Source: Planococcus sp. MB-3u-03
GTDB taxonomy: Bacteria; Bacillota; Bacilli; Bacillales_A; Planococcaceae
NCBI RefSeq assembly: GCF_002833405.1
Contig: NZ_CP025135.1
Location: 167,501-231,500 of the forward strand
DNA: 64,000 nucleotides
Direction: 5' to 3'
Position 1 is the first letter of the stretch. Every line of letters begins with the position of its first letter. The notes below the pieces were generated by a model, which was not told the origin of the DNA, did no database searches, and was given only the letters and a program-made list of their open reading frames with translations. Positions 51,909-59,902 of the stretch are shown here, in pieces. Made by a program: the position numbers and the translations under genes.

Positions 51909-52879
51909 TCCTCCCGTTTCATTTGGATGGCGATCTTCAATTGGCGGATCTGCTGTTCTTGTTCGATATAAAGTTGTTGTGCATCGTCCGCGGATATGTG
52001 GCGGAACTTCAGCGATTCGCCGGGTTTTAATTGGCTGATCAGCGGCAAGTCGACCGATGCGACTTGGCCGATTTTCGGATAGCCGCCGGTCGTTTGGCGG
52101 TCGGCGAGCAAGACGATCGGGTTGCCGTCTGCCGGCACTTGCACAGAGCCGAACGCAACCGCTTCCGAAATCAATTCTTCCTGCTTTTCGAGCGCCAGTT
52201 CAGGCCCCTCCAGGCGATAGCCCATCCGGTCTGAATTGGCAGAGACGGTGAAGGTTTCCTCGAATATGCGCAAGCGGCTCGCTTCATTAAAGAGTGCGTA
52301 CTGCCGGCCTGGCATCATCCGGACAATCGGCTCCTCGTGGTAGCGGGCAGGGGGAATGAGCCAATCAGGCGTTTGGGCATTCTGGTTTTTCAAGGCATCT
52401 AGGCGCTGAGGCGAAATGGGTAAGGTCTTTAAACTGTCGCCATTTTTCAGCGCGCGTCCCTGGAAGCCGCCGATGCCTGCCCGTAAATAGGTCGAGTGGC
52501 TGTCCATGACGGCCGGAACGTCAAAACTGCCGGCTACCGCCAAATAACTGCGGGCGCCGCGTTTCGGTTCGCCGAACGACAAGACGCTGCCTTTTGGGAC
52601 GAAATGGCCGCGCCACATGGCCAGTGGTTCGCCGTTAAGCGAAGGGGATAGGTCGCCTCCGCAAATGGCGATGAAATGGTCGGCGTCGAACTCGATGATC
52701 GGCCCGGATAAGGCAATCTCCAAGGTCGGGGACGTTTCCGCGTTGCCCGCGAGCAAATTGGCGATGCGGTGGGCAAACGGGTCCATGACACCGCTTGCGA
52801 TGACACCGTAGCGCTGGAAACCTGTTCGGCCGAGGTCCTGGACCGCTGTCTGCAGCCCGCTTTTACGAATGTTCAGCAT
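51899..52879 (-). CDS. pxpC: 5-oxoprolinase subunit C (KipA)
   Basis: 326 aa. It starts [20 protein letters not shown] and contains [20 protein letters not shown] and [20 protein letters not shown], all typical of the biotin-dependent-carboxylase-like KipA/PxpC family. The start at 52879 overlaps pxpB by 17 bp. It forms the catalytic complex with PxpB and PxpA. Confidence 0.93.
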   Translation of the reverse strand: MLNIRKSGLQTAVQDLGRTGFQRYGVIASGVMDPFAHRIANLLAGNAETSPTLEIALSGPIIEFDADHFIAICGGDLSPSLNGEPLAMWRGHFVPKGSVLSFGEPKRGARSYLAVAGSFDVPAVMDSHSTYLRAGIGGFQGRALKNGDSLKTLPISPQRLDALKNQNAQTPDWLIPPARYHEEPIVRMMPGRQYALFNEASRLRIFEETFTVSANSDRMGYRLEGPELALEKQEELISEAVAFGSVQVPADGNPIVLLADRQTTGGYPKIGQVASVDLPLISQLKPGESLKFRHISADDAQQLYIEQEQQIRQLKIAIQMKREEWT

Positions 52880-53561
52880 CTCGCTTCGCCTCCTGTTTGC
52901 GGTATTCGGCTTCATCGATCTGCGTGAAGCGGATTTCATCGCCTGCGCGCAGCAAGCTCGGAATGTCCTGTTCCGGAACGAACAGGCGCAGCGGCGTCCG
53001 GCCGATCAATTGCCAGCCGCCCGGTGTTTCAATCGGATAGACGCCGGTTTGCATGCCGGCGATGCCGACGGTGCGTTCAGGAATGCGCAAACGCGGCGAC
53101 TTTCTGCGTGGGGCGGCAATTTTTTCGGACATGCCGCCGATGAACGGAAATCCTGGGGCGAAGCCGATCATGTGCACGCTATAGACGCCGGACGTGTGGA
53201 TTTTGATGACTTCTTCTTCGGTGAGGCCGTTATGCTCCGCGACAAAGCTGAGATCAGGGCCGAAATCACCGCCATAGCAAACCGGGATTTCGATTTGACG
53301 TGGTGTGGGTGCTTCGACCTCATCTAAATGGGCCGCTAGGAGCCGCAATTCCTGTTCAACTTCTGCTTGCCTGATCTGGCATGGGTCGTAAAAAACAGTC
53401 ACTGTCGTGAATGCCGGGATGAATTCAACCAGCCAATCCGGTGTTTGCTTTTCCAGAAGAGAAGACAGTTTGCGTACTGCTTGTTCCGACTCTTTATTGA
53501 TGATGGTACCGGTTTCGATGACCAGCGCCTGTTCACTGAGCGGGGAAAATGTGAATTCCAA
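52863..53561 (-). CDS. pxpB: 5-oxoprolinase subunit B (KipI)
   Basis: 232 aa. Contains HTSGVYSVHMIGFAPGFPFI and IPERTVGIAGMQTGVYPIET, the allophanate-hydrolase-subunit-1-like core. In B. subtilis KipI also inhibits the sporulation kinase KinA. The start is TTG (53561) 6-7 bases after GAGGTGA. It is first in the operon, behind a promoter with a palindrome in its spacer. Confidence 0.92.
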   Translation of the reverse strand: MEFTFSPLSEQALVIETGTIINKESEQAVRKLSSLLEKQTPDWLVEFIPAFTTVTVFYDPCQIRQAEVEQELRLLAAHLDEVEAPTPRQIEIPVCYGGDFGPDLSFVAEHNGLTEEEVIKIHTSGVYSVHMIGFAPGFPFIGGMSEKIAAPRRKSPRLRIPERTVGIAGMQTGVYPIETPGGWQLIGRTPLRLFVPEQDIPSLLRAGDEIRFTQIDEAEYRKQEAKRDAEHS

Positions 53562-53600
53562 AAGTTCACCTCATCTGCAGATTATTCTAAATACTTTAAT

Positions 53601-53629
53601 AGTATAATGCTTTTCACTAGTGAATGAAA
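53601..53629 (-). promoter_or_regulatory. Promoter and palindromic operator of the pxp operon
   Basis: Minus strand TTTCAT (53624-53629), 17-bp spacer, TATACT (53601-53606). The perfect 12-bp palindrome TTCACTAGTGAA (53613-53624) fills the spacer, a typical repressor position. The regulator is not adjacent (no kipR here). Confidence 0.6.
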
Positions 53630-53737
53630 GTGGAGAATAGTTGGAGTTTATCATCTTAATATAGTAAATAATCGTTGAAGTAAAAGAAATAACTAAATAG
53701 ATAGGCTCAGCAAAAAGGATGATCGTGGAAATAGAGA

Positions 53738-53749
53738 GAAAGCGCTTCC
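53738..53749. promoter_or_regulatory. Catabolite-repression (cre)-like site
   Basis: GAAAGCGCTTCC, close to the CcpA-binding core (GAAARCGYTTNC), about 110 bp upstream of the pxp promoter. Confidence 0.45.
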
Positions 53750-53790
53750 GAAAATTATTTGAGAAATGCTATTAAAATAATAGCATTCTG

Positions 53791-53827
53791 TAAAAAAACC
53801 CGATGGCCGCAGAAGCGGGCATCGGGT
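53791..53827 (-). terminator. Terminator of the amino-acid binding-protein gene
   Basis: Minus strand ACCCGATG-CC...GG-CATCGGGT with a T7 tail, just after the stop at 53837. Confidence 0.82.
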
Positions 53828-53836
53828 CAGTAGAGC

Positions 53837-54682
53837 TTATTCTTCAATGTCGATTGGCTGTGTCACATCGGCGCCGTCAAAGAACTCAGCGGAAAGTTCA
53901 GCGATGGTGCCGTCTTCTAGCATTTCATCAATTGCTTTGTTGACGTTTTCGACCAGTTCATCGTTGCCTTTGTTCATGACCATGCCGCCTTCAGAAGGGC
54001 GGTATTTGATCGTCGGATGGATGACGATGTCGAGTTCCGGGAATGCTTCGATGGCAAGCGTCTGCAAATAATAATCGTTGAGGATGACATCGGTGCGGCC
54101 AATTGCCACATCGCGCAAATAGGTTTCGTTCGTTGCATTGTCATACGTCACTTCTTCAGCGCCATAAGAACGGGCTGTTTCCATATAGACGGATGTCGAA
54201 GCGCCAGCTGCTTTTTTGCCTTCGAGATCTTCGAGCGTCTCGATGCCAGAAAGGTCGCCTTCGCGGACAATGGCGGTACCGTATGAATATTTGAACGGCG
54301 TGGAGAACACGAATTTCTCCTTGCGGTCTTCGTTGATTTCGATATCGTTCGCTGCGATATCAACTTGGCCGGTCTGGACGGATGTCATCATCTCGTCAAA
54401 GCCCATTTCAGAGAATTCCACGTCAAGTTCGAGGCGTTCAGCCATTTCGCGGACCACTTCGACTTCAAAGCCGGTCAATTCATCGGTGCCTTCCTCGCGG
54501 TACGAAGTCGGGTAAAGCGCGCCGGATGTCGCAACGGTCAATGTGCCTTGTTCTTGAATCTCGTCCCAAGCACTTGCAGTGTCAGCAGTTTCTTCGCTGT
54601 CACTGCCGCACGCGGACAAGGTAAGTGCTGCGGCTGCAGTGAGTGCGGCGACAGAAAACTTAGGTGTCATGATTTTATTCAA
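53837..54682 (-). CDS. Polar amino-acid ABC transporter substrate-binding lipoprotein
   Basis: 281 aa from TTG at 54682, 6 bases after GGAGGAG; the ATG at 54670 is too far from it. Lipoprotein signal TLSACGSD, then the SBP family 3 fold: GTLTVATSGALYPTSYREEG, GFEVEVVREMAERLELDVEF and GQVDIAANDIEINEDRKEKF. It probably binds a polar amino acid or cystine. No permease or ATPase gene is adjacent, so it is an orphan component. A cre-like site lies about 50 bp upstream. Confidence 0.85.
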   Translation of the reverse strand: MNKIMTPKFSVAALTAAAALTLSACGSDSEETADTASAWDEIQEQGTLTVATSGALYPTSYREEGTDELTGFEVEVVREMAERLELDVEFSEMGFDEMMTSVQTGQVDIAANDIEINEDRKEKFVFSTPFKYSYGTAIVREGDLSGIETLEDLEGKKAAGASTSVYMETARSYGAEEVTYDNATNETYLRDVAIGRTDVILNDYYLQTLAIEAFPELDIVIHPTIKYRPSEGGMVMNKGNDELVENVNKAIDEMLEDGTIAELSAEFFDGADVTQPIDIEE

Positions 54683-54726
54683 AAGAAGCTCCTCCTGTCT
54701 TGTCATACTTATGTAAAACATAGCAT

Positions 54727-54740
54727 GAGAAGCGCTTTCA
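54727..54740 (-). promoter_or_regulatory. cre-like site upstream of the binding-protein gene
   Basis: Minus strand TGAAAGCGCTTCTC resembles the CcpA site (TGAAARCGYTTTCA). Its position before the gene fits carbon catabolite control. Confidence 0.5.
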
Positions 54741-54791
54741 GGGAAGCTGAAATACTTCCAGAGATAAACACGGAATTATCTGATTTTTAAG

Positions 54792-54840
54792 TTTGACCAG
54801 GGTGGTCGAATGTTGTATATTTAAGTCGACCAGGGTGGTC
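54792..54840 (+). promoter_or_regulatory. tetR promoter with two identical operators
   Basis: Promoter TTTGAC (54792-54797), 18-bp spacer, TATATT (54816-54821). The palindrome GACCAGGGTGGTC occurs twice, 54795-54807 over the -35 and 54828-54840 at the transcription start, centres 33 bp apart. It is strongly suggestive of autorepression by the TetR protein. Confidence 0.82.
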
Positions 54841-54847
54841 TAGTTGC

Positions 54848-55513
54848 GTGAAGGAAGAGGAGGTGGATATCATCATTGCACGATTTGAAAGTTTGGAAGA
54901 AAGCAAGCAACACACCATCCGCCAGGCAGCGCTCGAGGAGTTTGCGCAACATGGCTACAAGAAAGCGTCGACCAACCGCATCGTCAAAGCGGCAGGGATC
55001 GGCAAGGGAATGTTGTTTTATTATTTCACCAGCAAGCAGGAGCTCTACGAGTATTTGGTGAAGTATAGCCTTGAATTCATCCAAAGCCGCTATTTGAATC
55101 GAGTGGACGCAGGGGAATCAGATTTAATCGAACGGCTCACGCAACTGGCCCGCTTGAAAATGGAAGCCCAAGCGGAAAATGAAGAAGTGTTCAAGTTCTC
55201 GGCGGTTTTTTTGCAAGAAGGGGAAGCGCATTTGCCGAAAGAGCTGGGAGCGAAAATAGAGGAATTGAAGCAATCTGGCTACCGGCTTATGTATGAAGGC
55301 ATCGACCATAGCCGTTTCCGAAAAGACGCGGATCCCGAGAAAGTGTTCCATTTGATCCGTTGGTCAATCGATGGCTACCAGCAGGAACTGCTTGCCAGGT
55401 TGACAGGGCAAAAACTTGCCGAGATCGATTTTGCGCCGCATTGGGAAGAATTCTATGCGTATTTGGCTATTTTGAAGAAGAGCTTTTACGAAACGGAGGA
55501 GGAATCGCGATGA
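54848..55513 (+). CDS. TetR/AcrR-family transcriptional regulator
   Basis: 221 aa. N-terminal helix-turn-helix (TIRQAALEEFAQHGYKKAST; GIGKGMLFYYFTSKQELYEY) and a helical ligand domain. No ATG is available near the domain start. GTG at 54848 is taken as the start, but the strong AGGAGGTG at 54858-54865 lies inside the frame and may instead serve a rare ATT/ATC start near 54869-54875. It overlaps the ABC ATPase by 4 bp and is preceded by two identical operators, so it probably controls itself and the exporter. Confidence 0.85.
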   Translation: MKEEEVDIIIARFESLEESKQHTIRQAALEEFAQHGYKKASTNRIVKAAGIGKGMLFYYFTSKQELYEYLVKYSLEFIQSRYLNRVDAGESDLIERLTQLARLKMEAQAENEEVFKFSAVFLQEGEAHLPKELGAKIEELKQSGYRLMYEGIDHSRFRKDADPEKVFHLIRWSIDGYQQELLARLTGQKLAEIDFAPHWEEFYAYLAILKKSFYETEEESR

Positions 55514-56415
55514 CGGTCGTCAAAACACAAGGGCTCAGTAAAACCTTCGGAGATTTCAAAGCGCTGGATGGTGTCGACATCGAAGTGAAAGAGGGGGAAG
55601 TGTTCGGTTTTATCGGGCCGAACGGGGCAGGAAAGTCAACGACCTTGCGCGTCCTGCTTGGAATTTTGAAAGCATCCGAAGGCAGTGCCGAGATTTTCGG
55701 CAAAGATGTCTGGAAAGATGCGGTCGATATCCATAAACGGGTGGCGTATGTGCCGGGTGACGTCAATTTATGGCCAAACCTGACCGGCGGCGAAGTGATC
55801 GATTTGTTCGGAAGATTACGCGGCGGCTATGATAAGGACCGGCGCGATGAGTTGATCAGCCGTTTCGGGCTCGACCCGGGCAAGAAATGCCGGACCTATT
55901 CAAAAGGGAACCGCCAGAAAGTGGCGCTCATCGCCGCCTTTTCCGCAGATGCGGATCTCTATATCTTCGATGAGCCGACTTCTGGCCTCGACCCGCTCAT
56001 GGAGCGCGTGTTTTCAGAATATGTCCAGGAAGCGAAAGCGCAAGGCAAGAGCATCCTATTGTCGAGCCATATCCTGTCGGAAGTGGAAAAGCTGTGTGAC
56101 CGGGTAGCGATCATCCGTAAAGGGCGCATCATCGAAACCGGGACACTGAAGGAAATGCGCCATTTGACCGGATCGCTAATGTTCATCGAAACCGACAAGC
56201 CGATACCGGATTTGGCGGAGCTTCGGGGCGTACACCGTGTGCAGGCATTTGACGGGGGCTGGTCGTTCCAAGTGGACGCCGATGAACTCGACGCGGTCGT
56301 CCGTCATTTAAGTGCGTTTGGCATCAAGCGGATGGAAAGCCGGCCGCCGACGCTGGAAGATTTGTTCATCCGCCATTACGAGGAAACGGAGACAGGAGCA
56401 GGAGGTGGCGTGTGA
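55510..56415 (+). CDS. ABC exporter ATP-binding protein (TetR-linked)
   Basis: 301 aa. Walker A GPNGAGKSTTLRVLLG, signature YSKGNRQKVALIAA (for LSGGQ), Walker B LYIFDEPTSGLDPLM and H-loop SSHILSEVEKL: a DrrA/CcmA-type ATPase of ABC-2 exporters. ATGA overlaps link it to the regulator upstream and the permease downstream. Drug or lipid export is inferred from the family. The ATG at 55510 follows GGAGGA. Confidence 0.88.
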   Translation: MTVVKTQGLSKTFGDFKALDGVDIEVKEGEVFGFIGPNGAGKSTTLRVLLGILKASEGSAEIFGKDVWKDAVDIHKRVAYVPGDVNLWPNLTGGEVIDLFGRLRGGYDKDRRDELISRFGLDPGKKCRTYSKGNRQKVALIAAFSADADLYIFDEPTSGLDPLMERVFSEYVQEAKAQGKSILLSSHILSEVEKLCDRVAIIRKGRIIETGTLKEMRHLTGSLMFIETDKPIPDLAELRGVHRVQAFDGGWSFQVDADELDAVVRHLSAFGIKRMESRPPTLEDLFIRHYEETETGAGGGV

Positions 56416-58016
56416 TGAGCCAGCTTTTTGACCATACATGGAGTTTGATGCGTTTTATCCTGCGGCGCGACCGCGTCCGTCTGCCGATTTGGATCTTGTC
56501 GTTCGTCTTTGTATCGGCAGGGATCGTCCTCGTCTTCGACAATTTATACGGAGATGATATCGAGCGGCAGGCCATTGCGGAAACGATGGAAAATCCAGCC
56601 ATGGTCGCGATGGTCGGGCCCAATTACGGCGGGGCGGATTATACGACCGGCGCCATGACGGCACATGAAATGCTGGTCATGACCGCAGCGATTGTCGCCT
56701 TGATGAATATCCTGCTGGTCAGCCGCCATACACGCGGGGATGAAGAGGAAGGGCGGCTTGAGCTCGTCCGTGCGCTGCCGGTCGGGCAGTTGTCCAGTTT
56801 AACGGCGGTGTTGCTGGTGCTGACAGCTGTCAATGTGCTGCTTGCGATATTGACCGGTGTTTCGATGGCCGCGCTGCAAGTCGAGAGCGTCGACCTTCAC
56901 GGTTCGCTCTTGTTCGGCGCAGCGCTCGGTGCGACTGGCTTGTTCTTCGCGGCGTTAACGGCCGTGTTTGCCCAGCTTACGCAAAATGCCCGCGCGACGA
57001 CCGGCTTGTCGATTGCCGCTTTGCTGGTGTTTTACATGATCCGCGCGATTGGCGACGTCATGAGTGAGGCCTTGTCGCTCACTTCGCCGCTCGGCTGGAT
57101 CCTGCGCGCCAAGCCGTTTGTCGAAAACTTATGGTGGCCGGTCATGCTATCGGTCGGTTTGGCGGTGGCGCTGTCTATCTTGGCGCTGTATCTGAACAGC
57201 ATCCGCGATCACGACTCCGGCTTTTTGCCAACGCGCGCTGGCCGTACGCAAGCCCCGGCGACGCTCCGCGGGCCGTTCGGCTTGGCGTGGCGGCTTCAGC
57301 GTACCGGGTTGATTGCCTGGGCGGTCGCTTTGTTCATCCTGGGCATCTCGTATGGTTCGGTGCTCGGGGAAATCGAACGCTTTTTTGAAGGCATCGATTT
57401 ATTTCAGCAATTGATCGTCGAGCAGGAAGGCTTTAGCTTGATCGAGCTGTTCATCCCGGTGCTGTCTTCGGTCATGGCGATTCTCGCCTCGATTCCGGCC
57501 ATCATGGTGATGCTGAAAGTGAAGACGGAAGAAAAGAATGGACGTATGGAACACGTCATCGGCCGCTCGGTTTCCCGCTGGCGCGTGGCGTTCAGCTATT
57601 GGCTGCTTGCCGCGTTGACGGCGATTACGATGCTGTTCTTGACCGGTAGCGGGCTCGGCCTCGCAGGCAATGCCGTGCTCGATGAAGATCTTCCGCTTGG
57701 CACGTACATCGGCGCTTCGTTCGTGTATTTGCCGGCAGTGTTGATCATGATCGGTTTAGCGCTCGTGTTCATCGGCTTTTTGCCAAGTTTTGCGAGCGTT
57801 ATCTGGCTCTACTTAGGTCTATCGTTTTTCGTTGTCTATTTGGGCGAGCTGTTGCAGCTTCCGGATTGGGTGGAAAAGCTGACGCCTTACGGACATATTC
57901 CAGCAATTCCACTGGATGAGGTCAATTACGGCGTGCTCGCGCTGATGATTGCAATCGCTGTTCTCCTGTCTGTTGTGGGGGCCTATGGTTTCCGACGGCG
58001 TGATTTGAAAACTTAA
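56412..58016 (+). CDS. ABC-2-type exporter permease (polyketide-antibiotic exporter family)
   Basis: 534 aa with about twelve membrane helices, in two similar halves of six, each opening with a LMRFILRRDRVRLPIWILSF or WRLQRTGLIAWAVALFILG type segment. This double-length form matches the family annotated as exporters of polyketide antibiotics. It forms a complete exporter with the ATPase just upstream. The substrate is unknown. Confidence 0.83.
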   Translation: MMSQLFDHTWSLMRFILRRDRVRLPIWILSFVFVSAGIVLVFDNLYGDDIERQAIAETMENPAMVAMVGPNYGGADYTTGAMTAHEMLVMTAAIVALMNILLVSRHTRGDEEEGRLELVRALPVGQLSSLTAVLLVLTAVNVLLAILTGVSMAALQVESVDLHGSLLFGAALGATGLFFAALTAVFAQLTQNARATTGLSIAALLVFYMIRAIGDVMSEALSLTSPLGWILRAKPFVENLWWPVMLSVGLAVALSILALYLNSIRDHDSGFLPTRAGRTQAPATLRGPFGLAWRLQRTGLIAWAVALFILGISYGSVLGEIERFFEGIDLFQQLIVEQEGFSLIELFIPVLSSVMAILASIPAIMVMLKVKTEEKNGRMEHVIGRSVSRWRVAFSYWLLAALTAITMLFLTGSGLGLAGNAVLDEDLPLGTYIGASFVYLPAVLIMIGLALVFIGFLPSFASVIWLYLGLSFFVVYLGELLQLPDWVEKLTPYGHIPAIPLDEVNYGVLALMIAIAVLLSVVGAYGFRRRDLKT

Positions 58017-58029
58017 GGAGGTTGATCAC

Positions 58030-58407
58030 ATGACTCAAACGATTACGACATTTTTATTGTTTCAAGGGCAAGCAGAAGAGGCGATGAAACTGTATACTTC
58101 CATTTTCAAAAATTCCCATATCGATTCAGTGAAGCATCGGGAGGATGGTAAAGTAGAGCGAGCGAGCTTTACGTTGGCAGGCACCGAATACATGTGCATC
58201 GATAGCCCGATTCCGCATGAGTTCACTTTTACGCCTGCTGTGTCGCTATTTGTCCAAGTGGATGATGAAGCGCAATTCGATAAAGTCTTTAGTGCTTTAA
58301 GCGAAGATGGAAAAGTACTGATGGAACCTGGCGATTACGGCTTCAGCCGGAAATTTGGCTGGTGCAATGACCGCTTCGGCGTATCCTGGCAAGTGACGAT
58401 CAACTAG
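58030..58407 (+). CDS. VOC-family protein (PhnB-like)
   Basis: 125 aa. It has the PhnB/3-demethylubiquinone-methyltransferase-like VOC pattern: TTFLLFQGQAEEAMKLYTSI, SFTLAGTEYMCIDSP and a C-terminal FGWCNDRFGVSWQV. The function of these small cytosolic proteins is not established. AAGGAGG precedes it, 13 bp after the permease, so it may be the fourth gene of the TetR operon. Confidence 0.78.
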   Translation: MTQTITTFLLFQGQAEEAMKLYTSIFKNSHIDSVKHREDGKVERASFTLAGTEYMCIDSPIPHEFTFTPAVSLFVQVDDEAQFDKVFSALSEDGKVLMEPGDYGFSRKFGWCNDRFGVSWQVTIN

Positions 58408-58410
58408 AGA

Positions 58411-58443
58411 ATCCCGGTGCATCCGTGCACCGGGGATTTTTTG
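58411..58443 (+). terminator. Terminator of the TetR-ABC-VOC operon
   Basis: ATCCCGGTGCA-TCCG-TGCACCGGGGAT with a T tail. Confidence 0.9.
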
Positions 58444-58500
58444 TGGAGCTATTGAATTGCGATGATGGTAAGGAGAGATGATTTCTCGTTTTAAAATAGG

Positions 58501-59190
58501 TTAAAGCAGCAGCCAGGCAGCGAGCGGGCTGAGCAAGGCGCCAAGAACGGCGGCCAAGGTCATCGCGACAGAACTCATCGAAGCATCTTCCGGGCCGTAT
58601 TCGAACGCTTTGGCTGTGCCAAGCCCGTGGGCAGAAGCGCCGAGGCCGATGCCGCGCCCGATCGGGGAGTCGATGTTCAATAAGTGCAGCAAATACGGCC
58701 CGAGCAGGATGCCCGTGAAGCCGGCGACCATGACGAATACGGCAGCCAGCGATGGAATGCCGCCGATGGTTGAGGCGACTTGCATGGCGACAGGGGTGGT
58801 CAATGATTTCGGCAAGACCGTCAAGATCAATTCTTCCGTAAAACCAAGCCAGCGTGTAAACAAGGTGCCGCTGACAAGACCTGCAATGACGCCGGCGACA
58901 ATTCCGGCAGCGATCGGGACCAGGTTTTTCTGGAGCAATTCACGATGCTTATAGAGCGGGACGGCAAGCGCGACGACAGCCGGGCCGAGAAAAGCCGCCA
59001 CCCAGTCGCCGCCTTCCATATAGGTTTCATAAGGGACATCGAACAGGATCAAAATGGCCACGAGCGCTACCGTCGCTGTGATGACCGGATTCAAGGGCGT
59101 TTTACGAAAGCGCAGGTACACGAAATTAGCGATAACGTAAGTCGCTACGGTCAGGACGGAGAACACAATGGCTGCGGGAGTGAATGCCAT
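58501..59190 (-). CDS. lrgB: LrgB/CidB-family membrane protein
   Basis: 229 aa, about seven membrane helices. Family signatures: FLGPAVVALAVPLYKHRELL, LPKSLTTPVAMQVASTIGGI and GASAHGLGTAKAFEYG. With its LrgA partner it belongs to the holin/antiholin-like system, and homologs transport pyruvate or glycolate. The ATG lies 2 bp after lrgA. No LytSR or CidR regulator is adjacent. Confidence 0.88.
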   Translation of the reverse strand: MAFTPAAIVFSVLTVATYVIANFVYLRFRKTPLNPVITATVALVAILILFDVPYETYMEGGDWVAAFLGPAVVALAVPLYKHRELLQKNLVPIAAGIVAGVIAGLVSGTLFTRWLGFTEELILTVLPKSLTTPVAMQVASTIGGIPSLAAVFVMVAGFTGILLGPYLLHLLNIDSPIGRGIGLGASAHGLGTAKAFEYGPEDASMSSVAMTLAAVLGALLSPLAAWLLL

Positions 59191-59192
59191 GA

Positions 59193-59567
59193 TTACGATT
59201 CCTCCTTTTGCGCTGCGCTTCGATTCGCAATGTACTGGCTTGCAAAGCCGGCAGCCGCCATCGTGATGAGCGTACTGATGATCACGATCGGCAGCAGCAA
59301 CACGCCTTTTCCGGAAAACAAGGGGCCGTAGTCAACGACGCCGACCGTTGCCGGAATAAAATATAAGGAAAGAAAACTTAATAAAAAAGTAGCGCCAGCG
59401 TCTATCCATTCCAGTGGATAGATTTTCAGCAATAAAGCGCTGAACAATAGCAAAAAGCCGATGATGCTTCCGGGCATCGGCAACTGGAGCAAAGCTTGAA
59501 TGGCTTCGCCGATCAGCAAAAATCCGTACAGGACAAGCAATTGCAAAATGATGCGTACGATCTTCAT
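59193..59567 (-). CDS. lrgA: LrgA/CidA-family holin-like protein
   Basis: 124 aa with four membrane helices. Typical LrgA segments: LLVLYGFLLIGEAIQALLQL, PMPGSIIGFLLLFSALLL and SLYFIPATVGVVDYGPLF. It is first in the lrgAB pair. Whether it acts as CidA (holin) or LrgA (antiholin) cannot be told from sequence. Confidence 0.86.
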   Translation of the reverse strand: MKIVRIILQLLVLYGFLLIGEAIQALLQLPMPGSIIGFLLLFSALLLKIYPLEWIDAGATFLLSFLSLYFIPATVGVVDYGPLFSGKGVLLLPIVIISTLITMAAAGFASQYIANRSAAQKEES

Positions 59568-59599
59568 TGGGCACCTCCGCCTTCCGGTCAGTTTTGGAA

Positions 59600-59754
59600 A
59601 ACGATGGACGTCTTCATATATGTAGATATTTTACAGCAATGGACTGGAAATGCGAGCCAATAGTTTCGGGAACTGAGGCGGAATAACTGTAAGGAAAGGA
59701 AGAAAATGTTATAGCGCGAAAGCTCTATATAACTGCATTTCGAGCGAATAATGA
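59600..59754. other. Spacer between lrgA and brnQ
   Basis: AT-rich sequence with no supportable gene. It should carry the minus-strand lrgAB promoter, which I could not place. Confidence 0.4.
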
Positions 59755-59769
59755 AATTTTCCGAAAACA
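59755..59769 (+). promoter_or_regulatory. CodY-box-like site before brnQ
   Basis: AATTTTCCGAAAACA matches 12 of 15 positions of the CodY consensus AATTTTCWGAAAATT. It lies just upstream of the brnQ promoter. CodY control of branched-chain amino-acid uptake is known in Bacillus. Confidence 0.6.
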
Positions 59770-59781
59770 AGAATTTAAGAC

Positions 59782-59809
59782 TTGCATTTTGTAGAGGATG
59801 TTGTAGTAT
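59782..59809 (+). promoter_or_regulatory. Sigma-A promoter of brnQ
   Basis: TTGCAT (59782-59787), 16-bp spacer, TAGTAT (59804-59809), about 95 bp before the start codon. Confidence 0.55.
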
Positions 59810-59902
59810 TACCTTATGCAATATATCGCATACAATTATTCGTTGATAGTATTTTGGGATAAAGAAGAATGAATATTCAAAAAAGTAAGGGAGCTAGTAA
59901 GT

